From the NCBI GenBank assembly GCA_046318595.1, contig JBKCTV010000051.1, positions 1-57,808 on the forward strand: 57,808 bases of DNA, given 5' to 3'. The notes beneath the pieces were generated by a model. It was given only the letters and a program-made list of their open reading frames with translations. It made no database searches and had not been told where the DNA came from. Shown here piece by piece: positions 7,672 to 16,015 of this stretch. Every line of letters starts with the position of its first letter. Position 1 is the stretch's first letter. The position numbers and the translations under genes were made by a program. Source of the stretch: DAITMV01 sp046318595 (GTDB lineage Bacteria; Pseudomonadota; Gammaproteobacteria; Burkholderiales; Burkholderiaceae_B).

Positions 7672-8073
7672 TCAGGAAGTGAAGGGAGGAGCCCGAGACT
7701 GTGCAGCGGCCCAGATGAAAAGTGGGCTCGGTGCTTGATAGAAGAGTGATGGTAGTGCTTGAGAGCCGCTTGCAACGGGAAGTGCGAATGCGACGGTTGG
7801 CGGCAGACCGAATGACCCCGCATGGGTCAAGCAGAAAGGGCAGTGCTCCAAATGCAGCGCCTTTTCGGCGGGAGCAGATGACTTGATGGGATTCTGGCTA
7901 TCAGCCACTTTGACAAACTTGGCCCCGGTGGTTGAACAGATTTCCATCAAGGAAACGCCAGAGCCTTTCGCTATTGCCAAAGCATGGGAAATCGATGGCA
8001 CGAGCGATGCCAGTAGAATCGCGAAACAAGCGATCCATGTGGCAAATTGTCGTGTTGATTTTTTCATTCCCAT
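7672..8073 (-). CDS. DUF2946-like small secreted protein of the tonB locus
   Basis: This protein of up to 133 residues has a signal peptide or membrane anchor (FATWIACFAILLASLVPSIS), a lone Cys (MEICSTTG), and the motif LEHCPFCLTHAGS, which is the hallmark Cys/His cluster of the DUF2946 family. It ends in a hydrophobic, Pro-rich tail. DUF2946 proteins are often found beside TonB-dependent metal receptors, copper ones included, but their function is unknown. It lies upstream of tonB in the same direction. Two ATGs (8073 and 8067) are possible; neither has a good ribosome site. A promoter-like sequence ends so close to them that translation may be leaderless. Confidence 0.7.
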   Translation of the reverse strand: MGMKKSTRQFATWIACFAILLASLVPSISHALAIAKGSGVSLMEICSTTGAKFVKVADSQNPIKSSAPAEKALHLEHCPFCLTHAGSFGLPPTVAFALPVASGSQALPSLFYQAPSPLFIWAAAQSRAPPFTS

Positions 8074-8079
8074 TGCCGA

Positions 8080-8108
8080 ATTTTATCACGCGAAAACGCT
8101 TGTAACAA
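8080..8108 (-). promoter_or_regulatory. Promoter candidate for the DUF2946-like gene
   Basis: On the minus strand TTGTTA and TAAAAT stand 17 bases apart, a fair sigma-70 match. The expected start of transcription falls at about 8073, on the candidate start codon, so either the mRNA is leaderless or the hit is chance. The remaining part of the gap 8109-8344 shows nothing else I can support. Confidence 0.4.
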
Positions 8109-8344
8109 AATTCATGCAAAACCTGAGTGCCCACGCACATAGCTGCAAAAACGGCTACTTACTCCACCACATCAAAGCTCAGAGTTTGATTTTTCACGTG
8201 AAACCGGGCCGTCTGCTGGAAATTCCCTCGTCGTTTCCGTATGCCGTCGATCATCTTCAGCATGTTAGATCGCTGTGGTTTCAATGGATGTATGGCGCAA
8301 ATTCTTTTGAATATGCCGGATACAGTTGCCGTCGGGCGCTGCAT

Positions 8345-8372
8345 TTGCAAATTTTTGAGGCTTGGTTATAAT
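8345..8372 (+). promoter_or_regulatory. Promoter of tRNA-Arg
   Basis: TTGCAA and a perfect TATAAT are separated by 16 bases, and the tRNA begins 15 bases after the -10 box. This is a strong sigma-70-type promoter in the right place. Confidence 0.75.
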
Positions 8373-8386
8373 TCGGTCTCTGCATA

Positions 8387-8463
8387 GCGGCTGTAGCTCA
8401 GTTGGATAGAGTACTTGGCTACGAACCAAGGGGTCGTGGGTTCGAATCCTGCCAGCCGCACCA
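8387..8463 (+). tRNA. tRNA-Arg (anticodon ACG)
   Basis: The 77-base sequence folds as a tRNA: acceptor stem GCGGCTG pairs with CAGCCGC, followed by discriminator A and an encoded CCA. The D arm contains AGCTCAGTTGGATAGAGT, the anticodon arm is CTTGG-CTACGAA-CCAAG with anticodon ACG, and the T arm holds GTGGGTTCGAATCCTGC. It reads CGU and, after A34 deamination to inosine, CGC and CGA. Confidence 0.97.
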
Positions 8464-8465
8464 GT

Positions 8466-8512
8466 AAAATCAAAGGCTTAGCGTTTAACGATGCTAGGCC
8501 ATTTTGATTTTT
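8466..8512 (+). terminator. Intrinsic terminator after tRNA-Arg
   Basis: AAAATCAAAGGCTTAGC pairs with GCTAGGCCATTTTGATTTT, giving a long stem with small imperfections and a T-rich 3' side. It starts two bases after the tRNA CCA end. Confidence 0.8.
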
Positions 8513-8513
8513 A

Positions 8514-8971
8514 GTATGTCTTGGCCACGTTCGTAAATTTCTCAACTTGCTGTCGGCGCCATTTTTCTTTAAATCAAAGCCACTGCGCTAAAATTCGAGC
8601 AACACCTTCTGCGGTTTGCAAAGTGGCCTCGGCGCCTAAAAATAATGCGCGATTGCGCGGGGCCGAGTTTTTTGCGCGTAGCACTGGAAACTGTCATGTT
8701 CCACCACGCTAATGGTATGGGTGCCCTCCTTCTTTATCGGTCGCATGCACATGGTTTTTCCGTCGATGGCGAGGCTTTGATATCCAGTTTCCTGCACGCC
8801 AGACCGTCCGCGATAACGATGCTCTACATCGACGAAGTTCCCCGAGCAGTGAATTGGTCGGTTTCTGGTTTAATATCAGGGCCCTGCTGGGCCGCCGGAG
8901 CCAACCCTCACAAGCAGTCTGGTGCCTAGCTTGACCAATCAGAAAGATCTATATAAGCGGCTTCGCCCAAC
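8514..8971. other. Gene-free stretch between tRNA-Arg and gltA
   Basis: This 458-base stretch has no gene with a plausible start and family. Short open frames at 8521-8712 and 8645-8929 show no recognisable sequence. The only content I can name is a weak transposase trace on the minus strand at 8668-8791. No clear terminator for gltA was found here. Confidence 0.6.
8668..8791 (-). pseudogene. Possible decayed ISAs1-type transposase trace
   Basis: One minus-strand frame reads YQSLAIDGKTMCM, then EGTHTISVVEHDSFQCYAQK. This resembles the IAIDGKTLRGS...HMVSA...AQ stretch of ISAs1 (H-repeat) transposases, including the catalytic-region Asp. Stops flank it, so it would be a remnant. The similarity is from memory of the family and is weak. 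Confidence 0.35.
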
Positions 8972-10282
8972 TTAGCCCCGGTCGCCAATCGGCTTGATGC
9001 TACGCGGCGTTGACCCCATGAACAACTGCCGCGGCCGGCCAATTTTATACTCCGGGTCGGCAATCATTTCGTTTAACTGCGCAATCCAGCCGGCAGTGCG
9101 AGCCAACGCAAAAATCGCCGTGAACAAGGGTACCGGAATACCGATCGCCTTCTGGACAATCCCCGAATAAAAATCAACATTCGGATAGAGCTTGCGTGAT
9201 ACAAAGTAATCGTCCTCGAGCGCAATTTTTTCCAAAGCCATCGCCAGCTTGAAAGTCGGGTCGTTTTCCAAGCCTAATTCATTCAGCACTTCATAGCACG
9301 TTTCGCGCATCAGCCTGGCGCGCGGGTCGTAATTTTTATAAACCCTGTGACCAAAGCCCATCAAACGCACATTCGAATTTTTATCTTTGACCTTATCGAT
9401 GAATTCGCCAATCTTCTCGATACCACCCTGCGCCTGAATGTCGGCCAGCATATTGAGGCAGGCCTCATTGGCTCCGCCATGCGCCGGCCCCCACAAACAA
9501 GCCACGCCGGCAGCAATCGCCGCGTACGGGTTGGTGCCCGACGAGGCACAGAGGCGCACGGTCGAGGTCGAGGCGTTTTGTTCGTGATCGGCGTGCAAAA
9601 TGAAAATGCGATCCATGGCGCGGACTAGCACATCGTTGACCTGATATTCCTCACAAGGCGTGGCGAACATCATGCGCATGAAGTTTGCGGTATACGACAA
9701 CTCGTTACGTGGATAAATGAAGGGCTGTCCGGCCGAATATTTATAAGCCATCGCCACCAGCGTTGGCATTTTCGCGATCAGGCGAATCGCGGAAATCTCG
9801 CGTTGCTTGGCATCCTGCAGATTCATCGAGTCGGGGTAAAACGCGGACAAGGCACTAACGAGGCCAGTCATCACAGCCATCGGATGCGCATCGCGGCGAA
9901 AGCCACGCAGGAAAAACTGCATTTGTTCGTTGACGAGAGTATGTTGGGTTACCCGACGGTCGAACTCTTTTTTCTGGCTGTGATTAGGCAACTCGCCGTT
10001 AAGCAAAAGGTAACAGGTTTCGAGAAAATCACATTTGACGGCTAGGTCTTCGATCGAATAGCCGCGGTAGAGCAATTGGCCCTTATCGCCATCGATAAAA
10101 GTGATGTTCGAGTGACACGACGCGGTGGATAAAAACCCGGGGTCGTAGGTGAATTTACCGGTTTTACCGTACAGGGTACGAATATCGATAACGTCTGGTC
10201 CCAGCGTGCCTTTCTCGATAGGGAAATCAACGGATGGACTGCCATCTGAAAAAGAGAGGGTCGCCTTGTGCTGAGTCGTCAT
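8972..10282 (-). CDS. gltA: Citrate synthase
   Basis: Citrate synthase condenses oxaloacetate and acetyl-CoA, the entry step of the TCA cycle. The 436-residue length fits the hexameric Gram-negative type. Catalytic residues are visible: His in ILHADHEQNAST, His in WGPAHGGANEA and Asp in LEDDYFVSRKLYPNVDFYSG. The N-terminal domain (SFSDGSPSVDFPIEKGTLGP) is also typical of this type. AAGGAAAC precedes the ATG at 10282. It is the last gene of the sdhCDAB-sdhE-gltA operon. Confidence 0.97.
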   Translation of the reverse strand: MTTQHKATLSFSDGSPSVDFPIEKGTLGPDVIDIRTLYGKTGKFTYDPGFLSTASCHSNITFIDGDKGQLLYRGYSIEDLAVKCDFLETCYLLLNGELPNHSQKKEFDRRVTQHTLVNEQMQFFLRGFRRDAHPMAVMTGLVSALSAFYPDSMNLQDAKQREISAIRLIAKMPTLVAMAYKYSAGQPFIYPRNELSYTANFMRMMFATPCEEYQVNDVLVRAMDRIFILHADHEQNASTSTVRLCASSGTNPYAAIAAGVACLWGPAHGGANEACLNMLADIQAQGGIEKIGEFIDKVKDKNSNVRLMGFGHRVYKNYDPRARLMRETCYEVLNELGLENDPTFKLAMALEKIALEDDYFVSRKLYPNVDFYSGIVQKAIGIPVPLFTAIFALARTAGWIAQLNEMIADPEYKIGRPRQLFMGSTPRSIKPIGDRG

Positions 10283-10313
10283 CTGGTTTCCTTTTGCCTG
10301 AAAGATGTTGTGG

Positions 10314-10592
10314 TTATGGATTTTGCAACATTTGTATCACGGCCCTGACCGAGAGTGTATCCAGCGCCCTGGGTATAGGCTGGCGGGCGAGAACGATATC
10401 CAGCAGTTCGTTATCGCCAAGTTCAAGCAGAAGGTTCAATGCATCGAGACTATCGATGGATAAGGTTTGAGCGTACTGATCGAAAAAACGCTCCAGCATC
10501 AAATCGTTTTCGAGCAAGCCGCGGCGCGCCCGCCAGCGCAGGCGGTTTATCTCCTCAGTTGAGGGGCGACTAGTGGCACCAGTGCTCGTCAA
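10314..10592 (-). CDS. sdhE: SdhE, FAD assembly factor for succinate dehydrogenase
   Basis: SdhE (YgfY family) helps attach FAD covalently to SdhA. The protein of about 92 residues contains the key RGxxE motif in RWRARRGLLENDLMLERFF and the helical body YAQTLSIDSLDALNLLLELG. The frame opens with TTG at 10592, which overlaps the sdhB stop as TTGA. No ATG lies before the conserved region, so TTG is the likely start and implies coupled translation. A strong GAGGAG lies slightly downstream, just before INRLRWRARRG, but with no standard start after it. Confidence 0.9.
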   Translation of the reverse strand: MTSTGATSRPSTEEINRLRWRARRGLLENDLMLERFFDQYAQTLSIDSLDALNLLLELGDNELLDIVLARQPIPRALDTLSVRAVIQMLQNP

Positions 10593-11305
10593 ACCGCGCG
10601 CCGCACCAGAAGGTCTTTGATCTTACCAATCGCCTTGGTTGGGTTGAGATCTTTCGGACAAACATCCACGCAGTTCATGATCGTATGGCAACGGAACAGT
10701 CGATACGGATCTTCGAGGTTGTCGAGACGTTCGTTGGTTGCCTCGTCACGACTGTCGGCAATAAAACGATAGGCCTGCAGCAAACCGGCCGGCCCGACGA
10801 ACTTGTCCGGATTCCACCAGAATGAAGGGCAACTCGTCGAGCAGCAAGCACATAAAATGCACTCATACAAACCATTCAGCTCATCTCGGGCTTCTGGGGT
10901 CTGCAAACGCTCTTTCTCCGGCGGCGGCTCATGGTTGATCAGATACGGCCGCACCGAGTGGTACTGCTTGAAGAACTGGGTCATATCGACGATCAGATCG
11001 CGAATGACCGGCAGGCCCGGCAACGGACGCAGCACGATAGGCTCTTTCAGATCGCGCAGGTTGGTTATACAGGCCAGGCCATTCTTGCCATTGATATTCA
11101 TGGCGTCAGAGCCGCAAACTCCCTCGCGGCAGGAACGGCGATAGCCCAGCGAGTCATCGACATCGCTTTTGATACGCATCAGCGCATCGAGCAGCATTTT
11201 GTCGCCATGCTCGAGCGTGACATCTAACTTTTGCATGACCGGCGCTTTGCCCGAGTCCGGATCGTAACGGTAAATTTCAAAACGAACGGTACGTTTGTCG
11301 CTCAT
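10589..11305 (-). CDS. sdhB: Succinate dehydrogenase iron-sulfur subunit
   Basis: SdhB passes electrons from SdhA to ubiquinone through three iron-sulfur clusters. The 238-residue protein shows the 2Fe-2S ligands in CREGVCGSDAMNINGKNGLAC and the 4Fe-4S and 3Fe-4S ligands in CILCACCSTSCPSFWW and CHTIMNCVDVCPKDLNP. The ATG at 11305 lies 17 bases after the sdhA stop; its stop overlaps the sdhE start. Confidence 0.97.
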   Translation of the reverse strand: MSDKRTVRFEIYRYDPDSGKAPVMQKLDVTLEHGDKMLLDALMRIKSDVDDSLGYRRSCREGVCGSDAMNINGKNGLACITNLRDLKEPIVLRPLPGLPVIRDLIVDMTQFFKQYHSVRPYLINHEPPPEKERLQTPEARDELNGLYECILCACCSTSCPSFWWNPDKFVGPAGLLQAYRFIADSRDEATNERLDNLEDPYRLFRCHTIMNCVDVCPKDLNPTKAIGKIKDLLVRRAV

Positions 11306-11322
11306 GATATGTGCCTTGGAAT

Positions 11323-13101
11323 TTAAAAAGTCCGCTTTTTTGGCTCGAATGTGTCAACCGTCAAGGGTTTGGTATTGACGGGTTTGTAGTCGAGCCGGCT
11401 GCCTGCGGAGTAAAACAGGCTGTGTTTCATCCAGTCGAGATCATTCCGCTCTGGATAGTCGCTGTGCGCATGAGCACCGCGGCTCTCCTTGCGAGCCTCG
11501 GCCGAGACGATGGTGGCACGTGCGGTTTCGACCAGGTTATCCAGTTCGAGCGCTTCGACCAAAGCGGTGTTAAACACCTTGGACTTGTCTTTGATATGGA
11601 TATGCTTGGCACGCTCGGCGTGCTGATCGATGACGGTCACGCCTTCGCTCAGCAAGGCCGACGTCCGGAATACGCCGCAATGGCGCTGCATGTCGTTTCG
11701 GATGGCGGTGGCCACCTCTTGCGTGCGTTCGCCGGACGTCGATGCCAGCAGCTTTTCGACCCGCGCCACAGAGCGGTCGATTTCCTCCGCAGGCGCCTCC
11801 TGGTTTGACTGGCCCGTAAAGTTTTGCGCCACGATATGATTCCCGGCCGCGCGACCGAACACGATTAAATCGAGCAATGAATTGGTGCCCAGACGGTTGG
11901 CGCCATGCACCGATACACAGGCGCATTCGCCGATGGCGTAAATACCCTGTACGACTTCGTTGGGATTACCGTTTTTCGGTGCGACGACCTGACCATAAAA
12001 ATTCGTCGGAATGCCGCCCATCTGATAGTGAATGGTAGGCACAACCGGAATCGGCTCGCGGATGGGATCGACGTTCGCAAATTTCATGGCAATTTCGCGA
12101 ATTGACGGCAATTTCTTGATGATGGTGTCCGAACTCAGATGACTGAGCTTGAGCAGGACGTGATCTTTGTTCGGCCCGCAGCCACGCCCCTCCTTGATTT
12201 CCTGATCCATGGATCGCGACACGAAGTCGCGCGGCGCCAGATCTTTCAAAGTCGGCGCATAGCGTTCCATGAAACGCTCGCCCTCAGAATTGACGAGATA
12301 CCCGCCCTCACCGCGCACACCCTCTGTGATCAGTACCCCCGCGCCAGCCACACCCGTGGGGTGAAACTGCCAGAACTCCATGTCCTCGAGCGGTAAGCCG
12401 GCGCGCGCAGCCATGCCCATACCGTCGCCGGTATTGATGAACGCATTGGTCGAGGCCGCCCAGATACGCCCAGCACCGCCCGTGGCGAAGACGGTGACCT
12501 TGGCTTCCAGCACCATGATCTGACCGGTTTCCATTTCAAGCGCCGTCACACCGACGACGTCGCCGGCCTGATTGCGCAGGATATCGAGGGCCATCCATTC
12601 CACATAAAACTGCGTACGGGCCTCGACGTTGCGCTGATAAAGGGTATGCAACAGCGCATGCCCGGTTCGGTCAGCCGCGGCACATGCCCGCTGGACAGGT
12701 TTTTCGCCGAAATTAGCCGTATGTCCGCCAAACGGCCGCTGATAAATGGTGCCATCGGGATTACGATCGAACGGCATGCCGAAATGCTCTAGTTCGTAGA
12801 CGGCTTTGGGGGCCTCCCGACACATAAACTCGATCGCGTCCTGATCGCCCAGATAGTCTGAGCCCTTGACAGTGTCGAACATGTGCCAGTACCAGCTGTC
12901 TTCAGACATATTGCCAAGCGACGCACCGATTCCGCCTTGCGCCGCCACTGTATGCGAACGCGTCGGAAATACTTTGGAGAGCACCGCCACATTGAGTCCG
13001 GCCTGCGCCAGTTGCAGCGAACACCGCATGCCGGCGCCGCCGGCGCCGACGATTACCGCATCGAACTTGCGCCGCGGTATGCTTGATTTAACCGTCACCA
13101 C
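11323..13101 (-). CDS. sdhA: Succinate dehydrogenase flavoprotein subunit
   Basis: SdhA oxidises succinate to fumarate with covalently bound FAD. The 592-residue protein has the FAD dinucleotide fold VIVGAGGAGMR, the FAD-linked His in RSHTVAAQGGIGA, the active-site region HPTGVAGAGVLITEGVRGEG and the C-terminal signature ending NDLDWMKHSLFYS. The start is GTG at 13101, or the next codon, also GTG; no ATG is available before the FAD fold. The gene begins three bases after sdhD stops. Confidence 0.97.
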   Translation of the reverse strand: MVTVKSSIPRRKFDAVIVGAGGAGMRCSLQLAQAGLNVAVLSKVFPTRSHTVAAQGGIGASLGNMSEDSWYWHMFDTVKGSDYLGDQDAIEFMCREAPKAVYELEHFGMPFDRNPDGTIYQRPFGGHTANFGEKPVQRACAAADRTGHALLHTLYQRNVEARTQFYVEWMALDILRNQAGDVVGVTALEMETGQIMVLEAKVTVFATGGAGRIWAASTNAFINTGDGMGMAARAGLPLEDMEFWQFHPTGVAGAGVLITEGVRGEGGYLVNSEGERFMERYAPTLKDLAPRDFVSRSMDQEIKEGRGCGPNKDHVLLKLSHLSSDTIIKKLPSIREIAMKFANVDPIREPIPVVPTIHYQMGGIPTNFYGQVVAPKNGNPNEVVQGIYAIGECACVSVHGANRLGTNSLLDLIVFGRAAGNHIVAQNFTGQSNQEAPAEEIDRSVARVEKLLASTSGERTQEVATAIRNDMQRHCGVFRTSALLSEGVTVIDQHAERAKHIHIKDKSKVFNTALVEALELDNLVETARATIVSAEARKESRGAHAHSDYPERNDLDWMKHSLFYSAGSRLDYKPVNTKPLTVDTFEPKKRTF

Positions 13102-13104
13102 TTC

Positions 13105-13479
13105 TCAGATCCTTCCGATAATCTGCACTGCATAAACGGCGCAGCCGATGAGCCACAAACCGCTGAACACCTGGGCACCGAGCCGCCAACCCGTATGCTT
13201 GATATAGTCCATCCAAATATCTCGCATTCCTACCCAAGCATGATAAAACAGCGAGAACAACGCCAGAAGCGCGAGAACCTTGCCCAGCGGAATACCGATG
13301 CATTCGAAATTGAAGAGCCTGACCCAACCGACATAATTGCCTTCTGGCATCAATAGCCTGCCCACTACCAGATAGACTGTGTACAGGGCCAGCACGACTG
13401 CCGTGAGCCGCTGCAACAGCCAGTCTTTAAGGCCATAGTGGGCGCCGACTACGAGGCGCTTGGAACCGATTTTTTCCAT
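13105..13479 (-). CDS. sdhD: Succinate dehydrogenase membrane anchor subunit
   Basis: SdhD is one of two membrane anchors that bind haem b and ubiquinone. The 124-residue protein has three spans (VVLALYTVYLVVGRLL, VLALLALFSLFYHAW and FSGLWLIGCAVYAVQIIG), the GLKDWLLQRLTA start region and the haem-ligand His in FYHAWVGMRDIWMDY. The ATG at 13479 shares its A with the sdhC stop (TGATG) and has GGAG upstream. The longer open frame to 13641 is only overlap with sdhC. Confidence 0.93.
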   Translation of the reverse strand: MEKIGSKRLVVGAHYGLKDWLLQRLTAVVLALYTVYLVVGRLLMPEGNYVGWVRLFNFECIGIPLGKVLALLALFSLFYHAWVGMRDIWMDYIKHTGWRLGAQVFSGLWLIGCAVYAVQIIGRI

Positions 13480-13916
13480 CAGAATACTCCGAACAGTTTC
13501 AGACCGAGCCCGAGGGTCAGCATCACACTGACGACCAGCACCGACACGGCGTTTTTTTCGTAATGCGGCCGGTCGATGCCGATATGCAGATCGAGCAGCA
13601 GAAAGCGCATACCGGCGCAGAAATGATGCACATAAGACCAAATCAAGGCGAGCAGCAGCAGCTTGTAAACCGGATGCGCGACCATGCCCTTCATTTCCTC
13701 GAATGCGATCTCGGAACTCAGGCTTTTATCGAGCAGAGGCAAAAGTACCAGGGGTAGCGCGAAGAATAACAAGGCACCGCTGATCCTGTGCAAAATCGAC
13801 ACGATACCGGCAGGTGGAAGGCGATAAGCCAAGAGCTGGGCCAAAGAGAGGTTGCGGTAGTAGTGAGGCCGAGCGTTCGAAAACTCTACCGAATTTTCTT
13901 TTGAAGGAGTCGACAT
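13479..13916 (-). CDS. sdhC: Succinate dehydrogenase cytochrome b556 subunit
   Basis: SdhC anchors the complex and supplies a haem ligand. The 145-residue protein contains the family motif AGIVSILHRISGALLF, three membrane spans, and the haem His in WSYVHHFCAGMRFLLLD. Two ATGs (13922 and 13916) are six bases apart; the second is chosen because CGGA is better placed and the family usually starts nearby. It is the first gene of the operon; its promoter must lie in 13917-14077. Confidence 0.94.
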   Translation of the reverse strand: MSTPSKENSVEFSNARPHYYRNLSLAQLLAYRLPPAGIVSILHRISGALLFFALPLVLLPLLDKSLSSEIAFEEMKGMVAHPVYKLLLLALIWSYVHHFCAGMRFLLLDLHIGIDRPHYEKNAVSVLVVSVMLTLGLGLKLFGVF

Positions 13917-14077
13917 GCGCATCCGTTACGGTTTTTAGGATAACACCATATATTCTGACTGAAATCGCGTGGTTGATAAAGTCGGACTGTTGTTTGTAAG
14001 TGTTCGAACCATTTAGGTGATATCCAATTAACGGGTACAATTCCGCGCATACGAATTTACTTCTTCGGAGATTTTCC
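13917..14077. promoter_or_regulatory. Divergent promoter region between sdhC and mdh
   Basis: This 161-base gap must hold the promoters of both the sdh-gltA operon and mdh. A TACAAT at 14036-14041 is a good -10 candidate for mdh, but its -35 (TTAGGT) is poor. No clear operator palindrome was found. The arrangement would allow joint control of TCA-cycle genes. Confidence 0.45.
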
Positions 14078-15061
14078 ATGAGCAAGCCAGCCATGCGTGT
14101 CGCGGTCACCGGCGCCGCCGGTCAAATCTGTTACAGCTTATTGTTTCGTATCGCCAACGGCGACATGCTGGGCAAAGACCAGCCAGTCATCCTGCAACTG
14201 CTCGACATCACGGCGGCCTTGCCGGCCGTCAATGGGGTCGTGATGGAACTGCAGGATTGCGCCTTTCCGTTGCTGCAAAACGTCATCGTCACCGACGATC
14301 CGAACCTTGCATTCAAAGACGCCGATGTGGCGCTCCTGGTCGGCGCTCGCCCACGCAGCAAAGGCATGGAGCGCAAAGACCTGCTCGAGGCCAACGGCGC
14401 AATTTTCACGGTTCAGGGCAAAGCCTTGAACGACCATGCCAAACGCAACGTCAAAGTGCTGGTCGTCGGCAACCCGGCCAATACCAATGCTTATATTGTC
14501 ATGAAATCCGCACCCGACCTTGACCCATCGTGCATTACCGCCATGCTGCGCCTGGACCACAACCGGGCCCTATCACAAATCGCTGCCAAAACCGGCAAAC
14601 CGGTCAACAGCATCGAGAAGCTCGCAGTCTGGGGTAATCACTCGCCGACTATGTATGCCGATTACCGATTTGCAAACATCGACGGTCACGCAGTCAAAAC
14701 CATGATCGGCGATGACGCCTGGAACCGCGACATCTTCCTGCCGACCGTCGGCAAACGCGGCGCTGCGATCATAGAAGCGCGCGGCTTGTCGTCAGCGGCG
14801 TCTGCCGCGAATGCCGCCATCGACCACGTTCACGACTGGGTGCTGGGCAGCAACGGAAAGTGGGTCACGATGGGGATTCCCTCGGACGGCTCCTACGGGA
14901 TTCCCGAGGGTGTCATGTTCGGCTTTCCAGTAACGACCGCCAACGGTCGTTACGAAATCGTACAGGGCCTGGAAATCGATGCGTTTTCGCAAGAGCGTAT
15001 CCAACTTACGCTCAACGAACTCCTCGAAGAGCGCGATGGCGTCAAGCATCTACTGAGCTGA
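14078..15061 (+). CDS. mdh: Malate dehydrogenase
   Basis: Malate dehydrogenase oxidises malate to oxaloacetate with NAD. The 327-residue protein has the dinucleotide fold VAVTGAAGQICYSLL, the mobile-loop arginines in GARPRSKGMERKDLL, the VVGNPANTNAY segment and the catalytic His in WGNHSPTMYADY. The lengths and motifs fit the type common in Betaproteobacteria. GGAG precedes the ATG. It starts a rightward group with a CoA-ester lyase, a phosphatase and a cyclase homologue. Confidence 0.97.
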   Translation: MSKPAMRVAVTGAAGQICYSLLFRIANGDMLGKDQPVILQLLDITAALPAVNGVVMELQDCAFPLLQNVIVTDDPNLAFKDADVALLVGARPRSKGMERKDLLEANGAIFTVQGKALNDHAKRNVKVLVVGNPANTNAYIVMKSAPDLDPSCITAMLRLDHNRALSQIAAKTGKPVNSIEKLAVWGNHSPTMYADYRFANIDGHAVKTMIGDDAWNRDIFLPTVGKRGAAIIEARGLSSAASAANAAIDHVHDWVLGSNGKWVTMGIPSDGSYGIPEGVMFGFPVTTANGRYEIVQGLEIDAFSQERIQLTLNELLEERDGVKHLLS

Positions 15062-15103
15062 TGATGAGCGGCCCAGGCACGGCGCAACCACGGGTTCACT
15101 GGT

Positions 15104-16015
15104 ATGCCTGAGGCCGTCGCGGTCTGCGATCATTACGCAGGCAGCCAGCGCTTTTTCGACAAGGCCATGGGGTTGCGTCAACGCTTGGGCAACCATTTCG
15201 ACATAACCCTCGACCTAGAAGACGGAGCCGCCTTAGAGGATGTCGCTTCCAGCGTCGCCTGGGTGCGCGACGCGCTGACCGGACAGCCATCGGCTACCGG
15301 CATCGGGCGCTTCGGGGTACGCATCCATCCCCTGCGTCATCCGGCGTTCGACAGCGAAATTGCAAGCCTATTGGCCCAGCCGCTCGATAGCCTCGCTTAC
15401 TTGACGCTCCCCAAACCGGAAAGCCTGAGCGACGTTCAGGAAGCCATACAGCGCATCCATCAGATCTGCCAGCAAAATGGCTTTCGGCAACCGCCGTATC
15501 TGGATGTGCTAATTGAAACGCATGGTGCGTTGGCTGAGGTTCAACAAATTGCTGCTTTGCCAAACGTGCGCGTGCTTTCTTTCGGCCTGATGGACTTCGT
15601 CTCCAGCCACGGCGGTGCGATCAGCGACGACGCCATGCGTTCACCCGGGCAGTTCGAGCATGCGCTGGTGCGGCGCGCAAAAATCGAAATCGCTGCGGCT
15701 TGCCACCGCTACGGAAAAACCCCTTCTCACAACGTATCAGTCAAGTATGACGATGCTCAACAAACACTGGCCGACGCGCAGCGGGCACGCAGCGGCTTTG
15801 GGTTTGCCCGCATGTGGAGCATTCACCCTAGTCAAATCGAGCCCATTCTGCAGGCGTTTGCGCCATCGCCGGACCAAGTCGAACTCGCGGAAACTATCTT
15901 ACAAAAAGCAGCGGCGGCCAATTGGGGGCCGATCGAGCATAAAGGCTTGTTGCACGACATGGCGAGTTACCGCTATTACCAAAACTTGGTGAACAGTTTT
16001 AGGGAGATGCCATGA
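15104..16015 (+). CDS. HpcH/HpaI (CitE-like) CoA-ester lyase family protein
   Basis: The 303-residue protein belongs to the CitE-like TIM-barrel lyases that cleave or hydrolyse beta-hydroxyacyl-CoA esters such as malyl-CoA or citryl-CoA. Visible motifs are ITLDLEDGAALEDV (Mg-binding acidic site), FGVRIHPLRHP (substrate Arg), LTLPKPESLSDV, VLIETHGALAEVQ (metal Glu) and MWSIHPSQIEPI. No citrate-lyase alpha or acyl-carrier genes are near, so a malyl-CoA-type activity is more likely than citrate lyase. The stop overlaps the next gene by four bases. The exact substrate is unknown. Confidence 0.85.
   Translation: MPEAVAVCDHYAGSQRFFDKAMGLRQRLGNHFDITLDLEDGAALEDVASSVAWVRDALTGQPSATGIGRFGVRIHPLRHPAFDSEIASLLAQPLDSLAYLTLPKPESLSDVQEAIQRIHQICQQNGFRQPPYLDVLIETHGALAEVQQIAALPNVRVLSFGLMDFVSSHGGAISDDAMRSPGQFEHALVRRAKIEIAAACHRYGKTPSHNVSVKYDDAQQTLADAQRARSGFGFARMWSIHPSQIEPILQAFAPSPDQVELAETILQKAAAANWGPIEHKGLLHDMASYRYYQNLVNSFREMP

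Noticed and set aside
8645..8929. 94-residue open frame after tRNA-Arg
   Set aside because: No family similarity or ribosome site; the opposite strand gives a better explanation as a transposase trace.
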